Notes: generated by a model from the letters alone, not told the origin. 15,489 bases of DNA from Melioribacteraceae bacterium (GCA_023230485.1 JALNXG010000078.1:1-15489); one strand, 5' to 3'. Numbered from the stretch's first letter, positions 6,335 through 14,246 are shown. A program made the numbers and translations.

Positions 6335-8602
6335 ATGAAAAGAATATTTTTTGGATTTTTGATATTAGCGAGCGGAATTATTACTGCTCAGGGGAGTATT
6401 ACTGGTAAAGTAATAGATAAAAGCACAAAAGAGGCACTTCCGGGTGTTAACTTAATTATTATGGACACTAATTTTGGTGCGGCAACTGATATAAACGGCG
6501 ATTTTATAATTAAAAATGTTCCGGTTGGTAAATATTCTGTTAGGGCTTCTTATGTAGGGTATTTATCTGCTACGAAATCAGATGTGGTAGTAAATAGTGT
6601 TCGTCCCGCAACTTTATTATTCGAATTATCATCTACGTTTATAGAATTAAATGGAATAACGGTTCAGTCTGATTATTTCGATATGAATCCAAATGAATTT
6701 AATAGTGTGAAAAGTTTTAGCTATGAAGAAATCCGAAGAGCACCGGGCGGATTTGAGGATGTCGTAAGAGCACTTTCAATATTACCGGGAGTGGGACAGG
6801 TGAGTGCGGGAAGAAATGATCTTGTAGTAAGAGGAGGTGCTCCCTCGGAGAATCTTTTCTTAGTAGATGGTTTTACTGTACCTAACATTAATCACTTCGG
6901 TACTCAAGGGGCAACAGGCGGACCGCTTAGCTATATTAATCTCGATTTTGTTAGAGAGACAACATTCTCTACAGGAGGATTCCCGGCAAATTACGGCGAT
7001 AAACTTTCTTCAGTATTAAAAATTGATTTAAGAGATGGAAGAAATGACCGTATTGGAGGTAAGGCAACGATATCTGCTTCGCAATTTGGTTTTAATATTG
7101 AAGGTCCAATCGATTCCAAAAGTAATTTTATTTTTTCTGCAAGAAGGAGTTATCTCGATTTTATTTTTAATGCAGCAGGGTTTAATTTCGTGCCCGAGTA
7201 CTATGATGTAATGTCAAAAGCATCATATAACATCGATTCAAAGAATAAAATTAACTGGCTTTTTATAGGTGCTTTCGACAAAGTGAAATTCAATAACAAA
7301 GATTCAGAAGACCTGTATGATAATTCCCGTATTCTTGGAAGTAACCAAAATCAATACCTTGTGGGAATTTCGTATCGTCATATCTTTGATAATGGATTCT
7401 ATAATTTTAGTCTGAGTAGAAATTTTGTCGATTATGATACTCGTCAAAGAGATACATTACTTAATCCTATATTCACAAATATTTCCCAAGAAGGGGAAAA
7501 TGAATTTAAAGGTGATGCAGTAGTAAAACTAAATGAAACTTCGGAAATTAATTTTGGAATCTCGGGTAAAATAATTAAGTTCAGTGCGGATATACTACTA
7601 CCAACATTTATTACTTCATTTGGCGAGACTCTTCAAGTTACTTCACTTTCATCTGCAGAATATTTTTACAAGTATGGTTTTTATTCTCAATACTCTACAA
7701 CATTTTTTAGTCGATTGATGTTTACTGCCGGATTAAGAGGGGATTATTTTGACCGCATAAATTCCGGCTTTACTTTAGACCCGAGAGCTTCTCTTTCTTA
7801 TATATTGGATGAAGTTTCTTCGGTTAGTTTTAGCACAGGCATATATCATCAAGCACCTTCATATTTATGGTTGGCATCGTTCAAACAAAATGAAAACTTA
7901 AAACCGGTAAAGGTAATTCAATATGTAGCGGGTTATGAAAGAAGATTGACTTCTGATCTTCGTCTAAAATTAGAAGGATTTTATAAAGACTATTCCGATT
8001 ATCCTGCAAGTTTGCTTCGCCCATATTTGGTGTTGGCAAATACAGGGGTTGGGTTTGGAGGTTCGGATGAAAATTTTGGGTCGTTGGGTCTTGAACCGCT
8101 GATAAGTGCCGGAAAAGGGTTCGCTCGCGGTTTAGAATTTTCTCTTCAGAAAAAATCTTCTGATACTCCCGGTTATGGAATTTTAAGCGTTACATATAGC
8201 GAATCATTTTTTAAAGGACTTGATGGAATTGAACGTGCAGGATCGTTCGATCAAAAATGGATTATAAATCTTAGCGGTGGATATTCGTTTAATGAGAAAT
8301 GGGAAGTATCTTCACGGTTCCGCTTTGCCACAGGTAATCCTTATACGCCATTTAATTCCGATGGATCGCAAAGCGTTCTTAATTATAATGCATATCGATT
8401 TGAACCGACTCATAGTTTGGATATAAGAGTGGATAGACGCTGGGATCTTGGTGGATTAAATTTAATTACTTATATCGATATTCAGAATATTTATAATAAC
8501 AAGAATACCAATACAATTAGATATGACTACCGGAAAGGAGAAGTAGATAAAAGTTCATCAATTGGACTTCTTCCCTCAATCGGAGTGAGTTTAGAATTTT
8601 AA
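6335..8602 (+). CDS. TonB-dependent outer-membrane receptor with carboxypeptidase-regulatory-like domain
   Basis: The 755-residue protein starts with a signal peptide (MKRIFFGFLILASGIITAQG). A CarboxypepD_reg-like beta-sandwich follows at about residues 21-105 (GSITGKVIDKSTKEALPGVN...GKYSVRASYVGY). The plug domain spans about 112-230 (LSILPGVGQVSAGRNDLVVRGG, then ENLFLVDGFTVP), and an outer-membrane beta-barrel follows, ending in phenylalanine (GVSLEF) as expected for assembly by BamA. Such receptors import ligands using energy from TonB-ExbBD. The substrate is unknown: no SusD-like partner, siderophore genes or heme genes lie nearby, so this is not a SusCD pair. The start is set by AAGGA just upstream and by the signal peptide. 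It is a single-gene unit, closed by the hairpin at 8614-8639. Confidence 0.93.
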   Translation: MKRIFFGFLILASGIITAQGSITGKVIDKSTKEALPGVNLIIMDTNFGAATDINGDFIIKNVPVGKYSVRASYVGYLSATKSDVVVNSVRPATLLFELSSTFIELNGITVQSDYFDMNPNEFNSVKSFSYEEIRRAPGGFEDVVRALSILPGVGQVSAGRNDLVVRGGAPSENLFLVDGFTVPNINHFGTQGATGGPLSYINLDFVRETTFSTGGFPANYGDKLSSVLKIDLRDGRNDRIGGKATISASQFGFNIEGPIDSKSNFIFSARRSYLDFIFNAAGFNFVPEYYDVMSKASYNIDSKNKINWLFIGAFDKVKFNNKDSEDLYDNSRILGSNQNQYLVGISYRHIFDNGFYNFSLSRNFVDYDTRQRDTLLNPIFTNISQEGENEFKGDAVVKLNETSEINFGISGKIIKFSADILLPTFITSFGETLQVTSLSSAEYFYKYGFYSQYSTTFFSRLMFTAGLRGDYFDRINSGFTLDPRASLSYILDEVSSVSFSTGIYHQAPSYLWLASFKQNENLKPVKVIQYVAGYERRLTSDLRLKLEGFYKDYSDYPASLLRPYLVLANTGVGFGGSDENFGSLGLEPLISAGKGFARGLEFSLQKKSSDTPGYGILSVTYSESFFKGLDGIERAGSFDQKWIINLSGGYSFNEKWEVSSRFRFATGNPYTPFNSDGSQSVLNYNAYRFEPTHSLDIRVDRRWDLGGLNLITYIDIQNIYNNKNTNTIRYDYRKGEVDKSSSIGLLPSIGVSLEF

Positions 8603-8613
8603 TTACGAAGTTT

Positions 8614-8639
8614 TAATCGGGAATATAAATTCCCGATTA
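8614..8639. terminator. Hairpin between convergent operons (candidate bidirectional terminator)
   Basis: A perfect 11-bp stem (TAATCGGGAAT at 8614-8624 and ATTCCCGATTA at 8629-8639) encloses a 4-base ATAA loop. It sits 12 bases after the TonB receptor stop and 13 bases before the stop of the convergent response regulator gene. The following bases are T-rich only weakly on the plus strand (ATTATTGT lies at the stem end), so the efficiency of termination is uncertain. Confidence 0.6.
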
Positions 8640-8651
8640 TTGTACATCATT

Positions 8652-10025
8652 TTAATCTTCGTCGCTTGATAGTGATTTTGTTGGAATATCAAGCTCATCC
8701 ATTTTACGATATAAAGAGGAAAGCCCTATTTCTAAAGCTTTAGAGGCTTCCTCTTTGTTGTATTCAAATTTCTTAATAGTTTTTAGAATATGCTCTTTTT
8801 CAAAATTTCTTACGGCATCTTTTAATGAATCGGGATAGCCGTGAAAAATGGAGCTCCCTTTTATGTTTTCAGAAAGTTCATCCGGGGTAATATACTCGGA
8901 GTTACAGAAAATAATAGCTCTCTCGATTACATTTTCTAATTCCCTTACTCCACCGCGCCATTCATAAGATGAAAGAATTTTTATAACATCATTTTCTGCT
9001 CCTATGACTTTTTTACCCATTTCGTTACTATATTTCTCAATAAAATGGCTGACGAGAAGAGGAATGTCATCTTTCCTTTCGTTTAAAGTTGGCAATTTTA
9101 CTTCTACAACATTAAGTCGATAATAAAGGTCTTCGCGGAATTCACCGCTCTTAATTTTTTCTAAAAGATTTTGATGTGTAGCGGCGATAAGTCGTACATC
9201 GGTAGTTACGGGTTTCGTTCCACCGACTTGGAAAAATTCTTTATCCTCAATAGCTCTTAAAAGCTTCACTTGAAGGCTTAATGGAAGATCGCCGATTTCA
9301 TCTAAGAAGAGAGTGCCGCCATCTGCAACTTTAAAGAGACCAACTTTATCATCTTGAGCACCTGTGAACGATCCTTTTTTATGTCCGAAGAGTTCGCTTT
9401 CAATTAAGTTTTCGGAAATGGCACCGCAATTAATGGGAAGGAACATTTTGTCTTTTCTTTTACTATTATAGTGGATTGCTTTTGCTACAAGTTCTTTTCC
9501 TGTACCACTTTTACCGAGAATCAATACATTGCTATTTGTCGGAGCGACTTGTGTAATCAAATTATAGACATGTTTCATCGAATTACTTTTTCCGATAAGA
9601 TTTGTAAAACCGGCATCGGATGAAATACGGCTTCGGAGCGATTTAACTTCCAATTCCAATTTTCTATAATCCATTAATCTTTTTACACGCGCTATAATAT
9701 CATCAAACTCTACCGGTTTAATAAGATAATCATAAGCCCCTTTATGAAGAGCATCGATAGCGGTTTTTACTTCAGCATAAGCAGTCATAATAATAAAAAA
9801 TAATTGAGGATATTTTTTTGAGGCTTCATCAAGTAACTGCATTCCATCTAAGTTTGGCATTTTGATATCGGATATAACGAGATCAAATTCATTCTCGTCC
9901 AATTTCTGTAATGCCTCTTCGCCATCGCATGCTGTATCAGTTTTAAAACCTTCATCCTCGAGAACAATTTTAAGCGAATCTCTAATTGCTTTTTCATCAT
10001 CGACTATTAAAATATTAGCATTCAT
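8652..10025 (-). CDS. Sigma-54-dependent response regulator, NtrC family
   Basis: This 457-residue activator has a receiver domain (1-118) with acidic pocket D9-D10, phosphoacceptor D53 (SDIKMP), T81 and K103. An AAA+ sigma-54 interaction domain follows (about 143-365) with Walker A GKSGTGKE (171-178), sigma-54 contact loop GSFTGA (218-223, Ser replacing the more common Ala) and Walker B TLFLDE (238-243). A Fis-type helix-turn-helix ends the protein (about 410-455, ASKALEIGLSSLYRKMDEL). It should activate sigma-54 promoters when phosphorylated by the kinase encoded just upstream. An ATG at 10040 would add five residues and overlap the kinase gene. I prefer 10025 because AAAGGA lies 6 bases upstream and the gap to the kinase stop is then a single base. 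Target genes are not identifiable. I saw no clear -24/-12 promoter in the window. Confidence 0.93.
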   Translation of the reverse strand: MNANILIVDDEKAIRDSLKIVLEDEGFKTDTACDGEEALQKLDENEFDLVISDIKMPNLDGMQLLDEASKKYPQLFFIIMTAYAEVKTAIDALHKGAYDYLIKPVEFDDIIARVKRLMDYRKLELEVKSLRSRISSDAGFTNLIGKSNSMKHVYNLITQVAPTNSNVLILGKSGTGKELVAKAIHYNSKRKDKMFLPINCGAISENLIESELFGHKKGSFTGAQDDKVGLFKVADGGTLFLDEIGDLPLSLQVKLLRAIEDKEFFQVGGTKPVTTDVRLIAATHQNLLEKIKSGEFREDLYYRLNVVEVKLPTLNERKDDIPLLVSHFIEKYSNEMGKKVIGAENDVIKILSSYEWRGGVRELENVIERAIIFCNSEYITPDELSENIKGSSIFHGYPDSLKDAVRNFEKEHILKTIKKFEYNKEEASKALEIGLSSLYRKMDELDIPTKSLSSDED

Positions 10026-10026
10026 C

Positions 10027-11169
10027 TTAATTCCTTTCATTTTTTTTACTTATCGGAAGAGTAATAGTGAAAATACTTCCCATCTTTAGAACACTCTTTA
10101 CTTTAATTTTGCCATTAAATTTATTGATGATACCATAACTCACAGAAAGTCCGAGACCTGTTCCTTTGCCAACTTCTTTTGTTGTAAAGAATGGATCAAA
10201 AATTTGATCGGCAACTTTTTTATTCATTCCACAACCGTTATCTTCGATATCAATAGAAATAAAATCATCATCATAATATGATTTTACTTTTAGAATACCT
10301 GTACCATCCATTGCATCAAGAGCATTAATAAGAATATTTACAAACACTTGCAATATTTGATCGGGTGCAATCTCCACAACAGGAAGCCCTGATTTAAGGT
10401 CGGTCTCGAATTTTACCTTCTTAACACGTTTATCATATTTAACAATACCGACAGCCGTTCTAATAACATCTGTAATATCATGAAGCTGTACTTCGTAACT
10501 CGGAGGTCGAGAAAAATCAACAAGTTCCCTTACTATTCTTGAAATGCGATCTATGTTTTCTTTTACGATAGAAAGCTGTTCAGAGATAAATTCGTCTTTG
10601 TTTCGCCTCTGCATAATCTGGACGAGTGAGGAGATTGATGTGAGCGGATTCCCGATCTCATGTGCCACCCCTGCGGCAAGCTGTCCGATTACGGCAAGCT
10701 TTTCCGATTGATCCACTTGAGCTTGTAATCTCTTTACTTCGGTGGAGTCTTTTACTCTATCGACTTCAACTTCCCTTAATTTAGCTTCTTGATGTAACAT
10801 TCCGTAACGAGCAAAAAGCTGTTCGAATACATCATCTAAATAACCGAGTACGATTACAGGATCATTCTCAGGGTCGTTCTCCAATAATGGCAGTATCGAA
10901 TATCTGCCTTGACTAAAGAGTTGGCTGATTTCAAGGATGCTAAGATTAGCTTTTGAAAACAATGTGTAGTTATCAATTAAATATTGACCAGCGACTGTAA
11001 AATCGGATGCTTCTAATATTTCCAATACAATTTTTAATGAACTTTTGGCAAATTTTTCTGCTTGTTCATTAGAAATTTTATTATTTAGCAAAGGAATTAG
11101 CTTGAAAGTCCAATTTTCAATAATCTTATCAAAATGTTTTTTTATTAAATCTATTAATATTTTTTTCAT
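10027..11169 (-). CDS. Soluble sensor histidine kinase with RsbRD-like N-terminal domain
   Basis: The 380-residue protein lacks membrane segments and a signal peptide. Residues 1-125 form an all-helical region beginning KKHFDKIIENWTFKLI that resembles the RsbRD N-terminal sensor fold. A coiled-coil linker (about 125-155) leads to HisKA with phosphoacceptor H170 in AAGVAHEIGNPLTSISSL, the NtrB/ZraS-like form. HATPase motifs are NILINALDAM, IDIEDNGCGM and GKGTGLGLSVSYGI. It almost certainly phosphorylates the NtrC-type regulator whose gene starts one base after its stop. The signal is unknown, and an intracellular cue is implied by the absence of transmembrane parts. The RsbRD-like call is from the general look of the helices and is less certain than the kinase call. 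No Shine-Dalgarno sequence precedes the ATG, but a promoter element lies 24-31 bases upstream. Confidence 0.9.
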   Translation of the reverse strand: MKKILIDLIKKHFDKIIENWTFKLIPLLNNKISNEQAEKFAKSSLKIVLEILEASDFTVAGQYLIDNYTLFSKANLSILEISQLFSQGRYSILPLLENDPENDPVIVLGYLDDVFEQLFARYGMLHQEAKLREVEVDRVKDSTEVKRLQAQVDQSEKLAVIGQLAAGVAHEIGNPLTSISSLVQIMQRRNKDEFISEQLSIVKENIDRISRIVRELVDFSRPPSYEVQLHDITDVIRTAVGIVKYDKRVKKVKFETDLKSGLPVVEIAPDQILQVFVNILINALDAMDGTGILKVKSYYDDDFISIDIEDNGCGMNKKVADQIFDPFFTTKEVGKGTGLGLSVSYGIINKFNGKIKVKSVLKMGSIFTITLPISKKNERN

Positions 11170-11192
11170 TAATTTAATGTATTAGTGCGAAG

Positions 11193-11200
11193 CAAAGATA
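11193..11200 (-). promoter_or_regulatory. Bacteroidota-type -7 promoter element for the kinase/response regulator operon
   Basis: On the minus strand the site reads TATCTTTG (followed by C), matching TAnnTTTG, the same nonamer as upstream of queE. Transcription would begin near 11185-11188, giving a leader of under 20 bases before the ATG at 11169. A clear -33 TTTG at the right spacing is not visible. Confidence 0.4.
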
Positions 11201-11288
11201 AAGAATCCCCCCATTTTTTGAAAGGAAACATCAAGGAACAAGAGAAGTTTGTTTATGTATAAACATTAAAATCATTACGGAGGTTTTC

Positions 11289-12875
11289 ATGAAATCATTT
11301 TCGAAAATTCTATTAATTGTTATCATATCATTTTTATCGACAAATCTATCAGCTCAGAATCAATTCAAGAGTGAATTAAAAAACGCGAAGGTTTTCTTAG
11401 CCGGAGCTGAACTTACACATATCGCAAATATTAAACTTGAAAAAGGAATGAATGAAATATTCGTTTCGGGTCTTGCTGATGGGATTAATCCTAAAAGTAT
11501 CAGCGCAAAACTTTTAGGTAAAGGTGTAATTGTAACTGTTAAACAAGTATCCGATTATCTTTCAGTTCCATTCAAAGATAATGAAGTAATTAAATTAGAA
11601 GACTCGATCAAATCAGTAGCTTCTGCGATAAACACAAAAAAAATTGAACATGAAGCAATCGGTTCTGAACTAGAAATACTAGCAGCAAATAAAAATATTT
11701 CAGATAAAGGTTTTTCGATAAATGAAATTCAGAAATTAACTGACTACTATAAAAGGAGATTGATTGATACTAGAACCTCAATGTTGAAAATAGAAAAAGA
11801 TATTGAAAAATTGAATAAAGATTTGAGCAGGTTAAATAAACAGCTTAATGAATACATGGTTAATAATAAAACGAACGTACTTGTTATTGTAATTAATTCT
11901 GATGCGAAAGCAGATGCGAAACTCGACCTAAACTATTTTACATATAATGCTTCATGGACGCCATTCTATAATTTTAGAGTAGAAAATCTTACATCACCAT
12001 TAAAATTAGAATATTCTGCAAATATTAAACAGACTACCGGTTTATTATGGAAGGGAATTGATGTAACGCTATCGACTCGCAATCCAAATCAATCGAATAC
12101 GAAGCCGGAATTATATCCTTGGTATGTTGATTTTTATAGACCAATGTCTCTTCAATATGGAAGTGGAATGTTGAAACGCAATCAAGCGGATATGCAGGAG
12201 ATTTCAGTTGCCGCAGCACCACAAGCTGAAAAATCGATGGCTGATTATATGAATGTAACCGAGACACAATTATCCGTAGAGTTCAAACCTGAAATGCAGA
12301 TGGCGATTCCATCGGATGGAAAAAATTATTTAGTTGAGCTAAGCAAAGATAGTTTCGATGCTGAATATAAATATGCTGCAATCCCGAAATATGATTCAGA
12401 TGCTTTCTTGACAGCACAGATTAATAATTTCAAAGGAACTAATTTCTTACCTGGTTCGGTAAATATCTATTTTGAAAATTCATTTGCAGGTGAGACTTAC
12501 TTAAATCCACAACAATTGAAAGATACACTTGTAGTATCTCTTGGCAGAGATAAAGGAATTAATAGCAGTAGGGAATTAAAGAAAGATTTAAAAGAGAATA
12601 AATTTCTCAGTTCCGATATCGATCGCACTTTAGAATATGAAGTAAAAGTAAAAAATAGTAAAAGCATTGCTGTTGATTTGGTAATTGAAGATCAAGTGCC
12701 GGTAACAAGAACAGAGGATATAAATGTGAAGATATTAGAAATCTCGGGTGCGGAATTAAATAAAGAAACCGGAATACTTAAGTGGAGAGTAAAACTAAAT
12801 CCTGGCGAAACAATAACAAAGAAATTATCCTATATACTCACTTACCCAAAGGATAAACAAGTAAACGGTATTTAA
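11289..12875 (+). CDS. Exported DUF4140/DUF4139 protein (mucoidy inhibitor MuiA family)
   Basis: The 528-residue protein has a signal peptide (basic MKSFSK, hydrophobic core, cut near LSAQ at about residue 22). The N-terminal DUF4140-like region starts KNAKVFLAGAELTHIANIKLEKGMNEIFVSGL. Next comes a predicted coiled coil (about 95-190, rich in Lys/Glu/Leu), then the DUF4139 domain (from about 215, LDLNYFTYNASWTPFYNFR), ending in a beta-rich part with LEYEVKVKNSK and LKWRVKLNPGET. These proteins are annotated as mucoidy inhibitor A-like from a plasmid gene that reduces mucoid capsule. The biochemical role is not known. The start follows GGAGG by 5 bases. Length is normal for the family. It precedes metK in the same direction, but a promoter and terminator lie between them, so it is probably a separate transcription unit. 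Confidence 0.87.
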   Translation: MKSFSKILLIVIISFLSTNLSAQNQFKSELKNAKVFLAGAELTHIANIKLEKGMNEIFVSGLADGINPKSISAKLLGKGVIVTVKQVSDYLSVPFKDNEVIKLEDSIKSVASAINTKKIEHEAIGSELEILAANKNISDKGFSINEIQKLTDYYKRRLIDTRTSMLKIEKDIEKLNKDLSRLNKQLNEYMVNNKTNVLVIVINSDAKADAKLDLNYFTYNASWTPFYNFRVENLTSPLKLEYSANIKQTTGLLWKGIDVTLSTRNPNQSNTKPELYPWYVDFYRPMSLQYGSGMLKRNQADMQEISVAAAPQAEKSMADYMNVTETQLSVEFKPEMQMAIPSDGKNYLVELSKDSFDAEYKYAAIPKYDSDAFLTAQINNFKGTNFLPGSVNIYFENSFAGETYLNPQQLKDTLVVSLGRDKGINSSRELKKDLKENKFLSSDIDRTLEYEVKVKNSKSIAVDLVIEDQVPVTRTEDINVKILEISGAELNKETGILKWRVKLNPGETITKKLSYILTYPKDKQVNGI

Positions 12876-12886
12876 CATAGTACTCG

Positions 12887-12918
12887 TTTGACAAACATAT
12901 TTCTTATGCTTATGTTTG
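12887..12918 (+). promoter_or_regulatory. Bacteroidota-type promoter for the metK leader
   Basis: TTTG (12887-12890) and TATGTTTG (12911-12918) are separated by 20 bases, matching the Bacteroidota pattern TTTG-N19/20-TAnnTTTG. Read as a sigma-70 site the same bases give TTGACA, 17 bases, TATGTT. Transcription would start near 12923-12926, at the first base of the upstream riboswitch-like element. A 9-bp inverted repeat (ACAAACATA at 12891-12899, TATGTTTGT at 12911-12919) overlaps both boxes and could be an operator or a coincidence. Confidence 0.6.
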
Positions 12919-12924
12919 TAGTGA

Positions 12925-12977
12925 AGTCGTGATTTAGACGAATTGCAGCGACTAAAAATAAATAGCTAAATAGTTGG
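12925..12977 (+). promoter_or_regulatory. SAM-II-like riboswitch aptamer A (upstream copy) in the metK leader
   Basis: P1 pairs AGTCGT (12925-12930) with GCGACT (12948-12953): five Watson-Crick pairs and one U-G pair. The loop holds GATTTA (12931-12936) and AATTGCA (12941-12947). The 3' part is A-rich (TAAAAATAAATA) and then has GCTAAATAG (12965-12973). The order stem, GATTTA, ATTGCA, stem, A-rich linker, GCTAAAnAG is the layout of SAM-II aptamers, small pseudoknots that bind S-adenosylmethionine upstream of methionine and SAM synthesis genes. It lies at the predicted transcription start and is followed by an intrinsic terminator, which suggests transcriptional control. The assignment comes from remembered consensus, not from a covariance search. 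Confidence 0.75.
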
Positions 12978-12990
12978 AAAAATTTTCATG

Positions 12991-13020
12991 AAACCCGCTA
13001 TTAGCGGGTTTTTTCATTTT
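12991..13020 (+). terminator. Intrinsic terminator between the two riboswitch-like copies
   Basis: A perfect 9-bp stem (AAACCCGCT at 12991-12999, AGCGGGTTT at 13003-13011) with a 3-base loop is followed by a T-rich run (TTTCATTTTT). It is the best intrinsic terminator in the window. The only good promoter seen for metK is upstream of it, so expression needs read-through or regulated antitermination. Six bases of aptamer A, AATAGC (12961-12966), are the exact complement of GCTATT (12997-13002), which spans its 5' arm and loop, and could act as an antiterminator. Confidence 0.8.
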
Positions 13021-13025
13021 TAAAC

Positions 13026-13079
13026 GGTCGCGATTTATGCTAATTGCAGCGACCATAAAAAGAATTTGCTAAAAAGGAG
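13026..13079 (+). promoter_or_regulatory. SAM-II-like riboswitch aptamer B (downstream copy) overlapping the metK ribosome binding site
   Basis: P1 pairs GGTCGC (13026-13031) with GCGACC (13049-13054), six perfect pairs. The loop contains GATTTA (13032-13037) and AATTGCA (13042-13048). The 3' segment ATAAAAAGAATTT leads into GCTAAAAAGGAG (13068-13079), close to the SAM-II ending GCTAAAAAGG. Loop bases GCTAATT (13039-13045) can pair with AATTTGC (13063-13069) except for one U-U mismatch, forming the pseudoknot. The ending GGAG (13076-13079) is the metK Shine-Dalgarno sequence, 6 bases before the ATG. SAM binding would hide it and lower translation, as known for SAM-II. Over a 27-base core, copies A and B agree at 23 positions. 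Confidence 0.88.
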
Positions 13080-13085
13080 TTAGTA

Positions 13086-14219
13086 ATGAGCGAATACCTA
13101 TTTACCTCAGAATCAGTTTCAGAAGGACACCCGGACAAAGTTGCCGATCAAATTTCAGATGCAATACTTGATGCACATTTAGAAATCGATAAAGGTTCAA
13201 AAGTAGCCTGCGAAACGCTGTTAGCTAAAAATCTAATTGTTATTGCCGGTGAAATTACATCATCTGCTCAAATAGAATTTGGCGAGATTGCCAAAAAAGT
13301 GATCTCCGATATCGGTTATGACGGTTCGTTCGTTGGATTTGATCCCAATGGATGTAATGTTCTAACGAGTATTTGTAAGCAATCTCTTGATATCGATCAG
13401 GGAGTAGATCGAGGAGATAAGATTGGAGCAGGTGATCAAGGGCTGATGTTCGGCTATGCATCAAATGAAACGAAGGAATTAATGCCGCTTCCGATTTCTT
13501 TATCTCATAAAATTTTACAAAAACTATCAAGCGTGAGGAAAAGTAAAGTAGTCGATTGGATTCGTCCCGATTCAAAATCTCAAGTAACCGTAAAGTACGA
13601 TGGCAACGAGCCGGTGTCAGTCGAAAGAGTAGTAGTTTCCACTCAGCATTCAGAATCGATTAAGCATTCGGATATTGTAGAATTTGTAAAAAATGAAGTT
13701 ATATTAGAAGTAATTCCTGAGCATATGATTTCAAATGAAATTAAATATTATATAAATCCTACCGGAAGATTTGTGGATGGCGGACCGCAGGCGGATACGG
13801 GATTAACAGGAAGAAAAATTATTGTTGATACATATGGCGGGTCTTGTCCTCATGGCGGCGGAGCTTTTTCGGGTAAAGATCCATCTAAGGTTGATCGCTC
13901 TGCAGCTTATATGGCACGGTATATAGCAAAGAATGTTATCGCCGCAGGAATAGCTAAAAGATGTACGATTCAACTTTCTTATGCAATCGGAGTTGCAGAA
14001 CCACTTTCAGTATTTTTAGATTTCCATAATACCGGAATTGAAAAGGAAGATATAATTCAAGCAAAGATTAGAAAGAATTTTGATTTAACTCCAAAAGGTA
14101 TAATTGAAAAGTTAGATTTATATAAACCTATTTATCAGCAGACAGCAACCTATGGACATTTTGGAAGAGATATATTTACCTGGGAAAAAACTGATGCCGT
14201 GGATAAATTACTGAATTGA
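13086..14219 (+). CDS. metK: S-adenosylmethionine synthetase (MetK)
   Basis: MetK makes S-adenosylmethionine from methionine and ATP in the cytosol, releasing phosphate and diphosphate. The 377 residues show the N-terminal signature SESVSEGHPDKVADQISDA with H15 and D17 (ATP and metal contacts), the ATP-binding hexapeptide GAGDQG (114-119), and the P-loop-like glycine-rich block HGGGAFSGKDPSKVDRS. It ends with the usual GHFGRDIFTWE. Length is close to the E. coli enzyme (about 383). GGAG lies 6 bases before the ATG and is part of aptamer B. Control by SAM-responsive leader elements would be direct product feedback. No methionine synthesis gene or ahcY is adjacent in the window. Confidence 0.97.
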   Translation: MSEYLFTSESVSEGHPDKVADQISDAILDAHLEIDKGSKVACETLLAKNLIVIAGEITSSAQIEFGEIAKKVISDIGYDGSFVGFDPNGCNVLTSICKQSLDIDQGVDRGDKIGAGDQGLMFGYASNETKELMPLPISLSHKILQKLSSVRKSKVVDWIRPDSKSQVTVKYDGNEPVSVERVVVSTQHSESIKHSDIVEFVKNEVILEVIPEHMISNEIKYYINPTGRFVDGGPQADTGLTGRKIIVDTYGGSCPHGGGAFSGKDPSKVDRSAAYMARYIAKNVIAAGIAKRCTIQLSYAIGVAEPLSVFLDFHNTGIEKEDIIQAKIRKNFDLTPKGIIEKLDLYKPIYQQTATYGHFGRDIFTWEKTDAVDKLLN

Positions 14220-14246
14220 CTGAATACAATAATTCATTAAATGCAA

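Noticed and set aside
6335..8602. The receptor as a SusC of a polysaccharide utilisation locus.
   Set aside because: At 755 residues it is shorter than typical SusC, and no SusD-like gene or glycoside hydrolase lies beside it.
11251..11264. Palindrome GTTTAT-GT-ATAAAC upstream of the DUF4139 gene, considered as an operator.
   Set aside because: Six-base arms of this composition are common by chance in AT-rich DNA, and I see no second copy or promoter box to tie it to.
12988..13023. An 11-residue frame (MKPAISGFFHF) that reads through the metK-leader terminator, with GG-containing sequence upstream.
   Set aside because: Its codons are the terminator stem and T tract themselves (AAACCCGCT...AGCGGGTTT). 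Such frames arise by chance in terminators. A leader peptide cannot be excluded, but nothing specifically supports it.
13255..13575. Long antisense open frame inside metK, and similar antisense frames in queE, the kinase and DUF4139 genes.
   Set aside because: They lie wholly within strongly supported genes, lack recognisable motifs and show no ribosome binding sites, so they are shadows of the coding strand.
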